Positions 61,247 through 64,000 of a stretch of 64,000 nucleotides of DNA are shown one piece after another. The notes below the pieces were generated by a model. It saw nothing but the letters and a program-made list of their open reading frames with translations. It had not been told where the DNA came from and did not search any database. Both the position numbers and the translations under genes were made by a program. Within the stretch, counting starts at the first letter, position 1. Each line of letters starts with the position of its first letter. Source of the DNA: Bacteroidota bacterium (lineage in GTDB: Bacteria; Bacteroidota; Bacteroidia; Bacteroidales; FEN-979); NCBI GenBank assembly GCA_026391715.1, contig JAPLDO010000042.1, positions 1-64,000 of the forward strand. Reading direction: 5' to 3'.

Positions 61247-61975
61247 ATGCTTACCTTTCTCACAGGTTTTGTTGCAAGTGTGGCTCATGTTGTCACAGGT
61301 CCCGACCATCTTGCAGCGGTAACGCCGCTGGCGATAGACAGCCGCAAGAAATCATGGATGATTGGATTATCGTGGGGTTTGGGGCATACCATAGGTATGT
61401 TGCTTATCGGATTGTTATTTGTCCTTTTCAAAGAGATATTGCCGGTTGAACTCATTTCGAAGCATAGCGAAACAGCTATCGGCATACTCCTCATCGGGAT
61501 TGGAGGATGGGCTATTTTGCGAACTTTTATGCGTCATTCGCATGGAAACCGACCTCATTCCCATTTTCATACCCGTCCGTTTTTGTATGCGCATTTTCAT
61601 AAACATTCGCATAGCGCTGAGTTGGAACATAAGGGTAGCCATCCTGACGGGCATGAGCATGACCACCCGGTTGCAGTTAAACAAAATGCTTTTACAGCGC
61701 TTTCCATAGGTATCTTCCACGGCTTTGCAGGTTTCAGCCATTTGTTTGCGCTGCTTCCTTCGCTCGCCCTGCCAACGGTATGGGCTTCCGTTATCTATGT
61801 TACAGCTTTTGCCTTAGGCACTATACTTACCATGGTTTTATTTGCCTTCATCCTCGGACTTGTGGCTTTCCGTTCGGTGGTAAAAGATAACCAGGTGTTT
61901 TTGAAATGGTTCACCTTTGGCGGAGGTTTGCTTGCAATAGCCATCGGTATTTTATGGCTCATCCATCCGGTTTGA
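61247..61975 (+). CDS. Nickel/cobalt-type permease with His-rich loop (NicO/HupE-like)
   Basis: A 242-residue membrane protein with six helices. HVVTGPDHLAAVTPLA in the first helix parallels the HX4DH metal signature of NiCoT/RcnA permeases; GLSWGLGHTIGMLLIG and GIFHGFAGFSHLFALLPSL are similar conserved segments. A hydrophilic loop (about 95-142) has 17 histidines. Probably imports or handles nickel for the hydrogenase maturation genes divergent from it. A TauE/UreH-type fold is the alternative label; the ion is inferred from motif and context. Confidence 0.8.
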   Translation: MLTFLTGFVASVAHVVTGPDHLAAVTPLAIDSRKKSWMIGLSWGLGHTIGMLLIGLLFVLFKEILPVELISKHSETAIGILLIGIGGWAILRTFMRHSHGNRPHSHFHTRPFLYAHFHKHSHSAELEHKGSHPDGHEHDHPVAVKQNAFTALSIGIFHGFAGFSHLFALLPSLALPTVWASVIYVTAFALGTILTMVLFAFILGLVAFRSVVKDNQVFLKWFTFGGGLLAIAIGILWLIHPV

Positions 61976-62115
61976 TATTGTAATCTGATTAGGCTCATTT
62001 TCAGCTAAAAATAGTACCTATGACTGATATTATTATCATTGGAAAGAGATCACCCGAAAAACATGATAAAACGAAATAACCAGATAAATGAAGCCAATTA
62101 CACAGTAAAGAGGAA

Positions 62116-63729
62116 TTGCTGGGATTAAATGTCAGGAATCTCTTTTCTGAAGGGATTCTGCAACAGAAACCATTGCGCTTCGACCTTCCTGAAGCGGGCG
62201 AAACACTGAAAATTGAAAGGGATCTTTTAAGAAAAGACAAGCAATTAATCTGTGTTGAGATTAATTTAAAAAAGATGCCCGATGGTACTTTTCAATCATT
62301 TTTCAGGGATATAACTCATCGAACCATTATTGAAAAGGCGCTGGCAGAATCGGAAAAGCGCTACCGGAAACTTCATGAGACCATGATGGATGGCTTTGTT
62401 TACACCAATATGTTTGGAAACATTATTGATTCAAATGAAGTTTACCGGCAAATGCTTGGTTATACTCAGGCTGAACTTGAAAAGCTGACCTATCTTGATC
62501 TAACGCCTGAAAAATGGCATTTAATCGAACATGAAATCGTTGCAAATCAGATACTCCCCGAAGGTTATTCATCTGTTTACGAAAAGGAATATATCAGGAA
62601 AGACGGAACCATTTTTCCTGTTGAACTCCGAACATCCCTCATTTATGACGATAAAGGAGTGCGGGAAGGCATGTGGGCAATTGTTCGCAATATTACCGCT
62701 CGAAAAAGCGCTGAAGAGCGTATACTGGAGTCGGAAGAAAAATTTCGCGATACCATTAATTCACTGCCGGACTGGATATACGTGGTCGACAGCAGTTTCT
62801 GCCTGGTAATGATAAATGCTTCACTTACCGACGCCATGACCTTTTCAGTTGGGAAAACAGATAGGATCGGCTCAAAAATCGAAGTTGATCACATGTTTTT
62901 CACCCCGGAAGACATTGCCGCTATTCACGCAGTTTTTAATTTCGGGTATTCGATTACCCGCAGGCAAAAAATATTCCTGACCAACCGTGAATTGTTTGCC
63001 GAGATCACTATGGTCCCAATCAGGAAAAATGACGAAGTGGTGAAGGTGATCGTGGTTATCCGCGATCGGTCGAAAGAAGAAGAGATAGAGGAACTGAAAC
63101 AGCGTAGCGCCGACCAGAAAGAGGTATTGCTGAGAGAAATACATCACAGGGTGAAAAATAACCTTGCCATTGTGATAAGCCTGTTGAGTTTCCAGTTGAA
63201 TGAAAATGCCAATCCCGAACTGAGGCGATTACTTGTTGATATCCAAACACGAATCCGCGCAATGGCATTGATACATGAACATCTTTACCGGTCGGAAAAC
63301 CTCGATAAGATCACTCTGACAACTTATATTACCTCCCTGATACAGATGATCGTTTCAACTTTTTCCATGCGCGAAATCCGAATTGAAACTAACCTGGAAC
63401 CGGTTGAGACATCCATCGAAACCGCTTTGCCTGTTGGTCTGATTGTTAACGAACTACTTACCAACGCCTTTAAATATGCTTTTCCTGGTAAATCAAAAGG
63501 CACAATCGCCATTGGACTAAAAAAAGCTGAAGAAGATTACTGCATAGTGACTGTTGGCGACAATGGCATTGGTTTTCCGCCCGCGTACTTTCCCGAATCA
63601 TCGGCTTCACTGGGCTTGTATATTGTCCGGCTGTTAACAGAACAACTGGATGGTTCCATTCACATTGACCGCGATAATGGCGCCACCTTCACTATCAGGT
63701 TCCGAAACCTGTTCAGAAAGTCAGGATAA
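62116..63729 (+). CDS. PAS sensor histidine kinase (HisKA_2 type), N-terminally truncated
   Basis: A kinase of about 537 residues with no ATG start: the frame opens at 62092 and the first usable codon is TTG 62116. The first PAS domain begins midway (ELLGLNVRNLF); two complete PAS domains follow (about 85-195 and 203-318), then a HisKA_2/HWE-like dimerisation domain (LLREIHHRVKNNL, H343/H344) and an ATPase domain (VGDNGIGFPP). Just upstream, the end of the missing half-domain (INEANY) is in another frame, so a frameshift or deletion hit the N terminus. It may still act as a cytoplasmic kinase if started at TTG. Confidence 0.78.
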   Translation: MLGLNVRNLFSEGILQQKPLRFDLPEAGETLKIERDLLRKDKQLICVEINLKKMPDGTFQSFFRDITHRTIIEKALAESEKRYRKLHETMMDGFVYTNMFGNIIDSNEVYRQMLGYTQAELEKLTYLDLTPEKWHLIEHEIVANQILPEGYSSVYEKEYIRKDGTIFPVELRTSLIYDDKGVREGMWAIVRNITARKSAEERILESEEKFRDTINSLPDWIYVVDSSFCLVMINASLTDAMTFSVGKTDRIGSKIEVDHMFFTPEDIAAIHAVFNFGYSITRRQKIFLTNRELFAEITMVPIRKNDEVVKVIVVIRDRSKEEEIEELKQRSADQKEVLLREIHHRVKNNLAIVISLLSFQLNENANPELRRLLVDIQTRIRAMALIHEHLYRSENLDKITLTTYITSLIQMIVSTFSMREIRIETNLEPVETSIETALPVGLIVNELLTNAFKYAFPGKSKGTIAIGLKKAEEDYCIVTVGDNGIGFPPAYFPESSASLGLYIVRLLTEQLDGSIHIDRDNGATFTIRFRNLFRKSG

Positions 63730-63742
63730 TATGGGCTTTTTG

Positions 63743-64000
63743 CTACAATTTCATAATCTTGCCCGTCAACAGGTTATCGTTAATCCTGATAGTGTATAAA
63801 AAGAGTCCTGATGGCAGGAATTTCCCTGCGTCGTCGCAACCATCCCATACCACTTCATATATTCCCGATTCACCGGGCTGAAGCGTCAAAGTCCGTACAA
63901 GTCTTCCCTGTAAATTGAACAAAGAGATGCAGATTGTCTCGCTGAGAGGTTGCTCAAGTGTAATCCTCAAAGTTGTTTTATCTGTGAACGGGTTTGGATA
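63743..64000 (-). CDS. T9SS type A sorting-domain protein, C-terminal end only
   Basis: Only 85 residues at the 3' end are in the window; the start is beyond the right edge. The visible part is a complete type IX secretion sorting domain: YPNPFTDKTTLRITLEQPLSETICI, LFNLQGRLVRTL, GIYEVVWDG and a basic C terminus (GKIMKL). The gene product is a surface or secreted protein of unknown function, convergent with the sensor kinase gene. Confidence 0.88.
   Translation of the reverse strand, partial: YPNPFTDKTTLRITLEQPLSETICISLFNLQGRLVRTLTLQPGESGIYEVVWDGCDDAGKFLPSGLFLYTIRINDNLLTGKIMKL

Overview
The window is a piece of a Bacteroidetes (Bacteroidota) chromosome, most likely from an anaerobic, Bacteroidales-like organism. 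Evidence: type IX secretion C-terminal sorting domains (at 30.8, 35.5 and 63.8 kb), LruC-type lipoproteins, a sigma/FecR/TonB-receptor/DUF4249 cassette, TAnnTTTG-type -7 boxes, a tRNA gene without encoded CCA, and several genes that can only start at TTG. Pyruvate:ferredoxin oxidoreductase, hydrogenase maturation genes and a molybdenum sulfur-type reductase indicate anaerobic energy metabolism. No rRNA, phage, intact insertion sequence or CRISPR array was seen.

Layout. 0-5 kb: the 5' part of a PLP-dependent enzyme gene, then a compact restriction-modification cassette (small regulator, nuclease-methyltransferase fusion, specificity subunit) read leftwards from one good promoter. 5-9.2 kb: a YgfK-type flavin/iron-sulfur oxidoreductase divergent from guanine deaminase, which suggests purine breakdown. 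9.2-16.5 kb: two large LruC-domain lipoproteins, an HPt protein and a sigma-54 response regulator. 16.7-20.8 kb: a TonB-C-like protein, a membrane protein and a TonB-dependent receptor. 21-31 kb: a molybdenum/sulfur island. It has a MobB-like P-loop protein, TauE exporter, ModE, a three-subunit molybdopterin reductase (catalytic, 4Fe-4S and NrfD subunits), two YeeE/YedE sulfur-transport halves, a rhodanese-like protein without its active-site cysteine, MobA, DUF302, thioredoxin and OsmC. 31-36 kb: two secreted sorting-domain proteins, a small-gene pair cut by a repeat, an ATPase relic and an archaemetzincin. 36-41 kb: a two-component pair whose kinase carries heme-binding motifs, and a PAS kinase. 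41-48 kb: SppA, a dihydroorotate-dehydrogenase-like protein, PFOR and tRNA-Glu. 48-55 kb: acyl-CoA synthetase, then an ECF sigma/anti-sigma/TonB-receptor/DUF4249 operon whose anti-sigma gene is frame-broken at a 21-bp tandem repeat. 55-62 kb: a full set of hyp genes (hypF-C-D-E-A-B), divergent from a nickel/cobalt-type permease; no hydrogenase structural gene is present. 62-64 kb: an N-terminally truncated sensor kinase and the 3' end of another sorting-domain protein.

The most unusual aspect is repeat invasion. At least four kinds of short repeat (a GC-rich palindrome, a TTTGGCTAAAGCC terminal-inverted-repeat element, a TTCGGG-type inverted element, and AAATCC/AATTCC tandem units) lie between genes and also inside or at the ends of them. 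Two sit in frame in the YgfK gene, two supply stop codons to neighbouring genes, one lies at the break in the anti-sigma gene, and one extends the N terminus of HypF. I found no clearly new defence system. The best candidates for new biology are the rhodanese whose only cysteine is its last residue, the heme-sensor two-component pair, and the nuclease-methyltransferase cassette with an internally shortened regulator.
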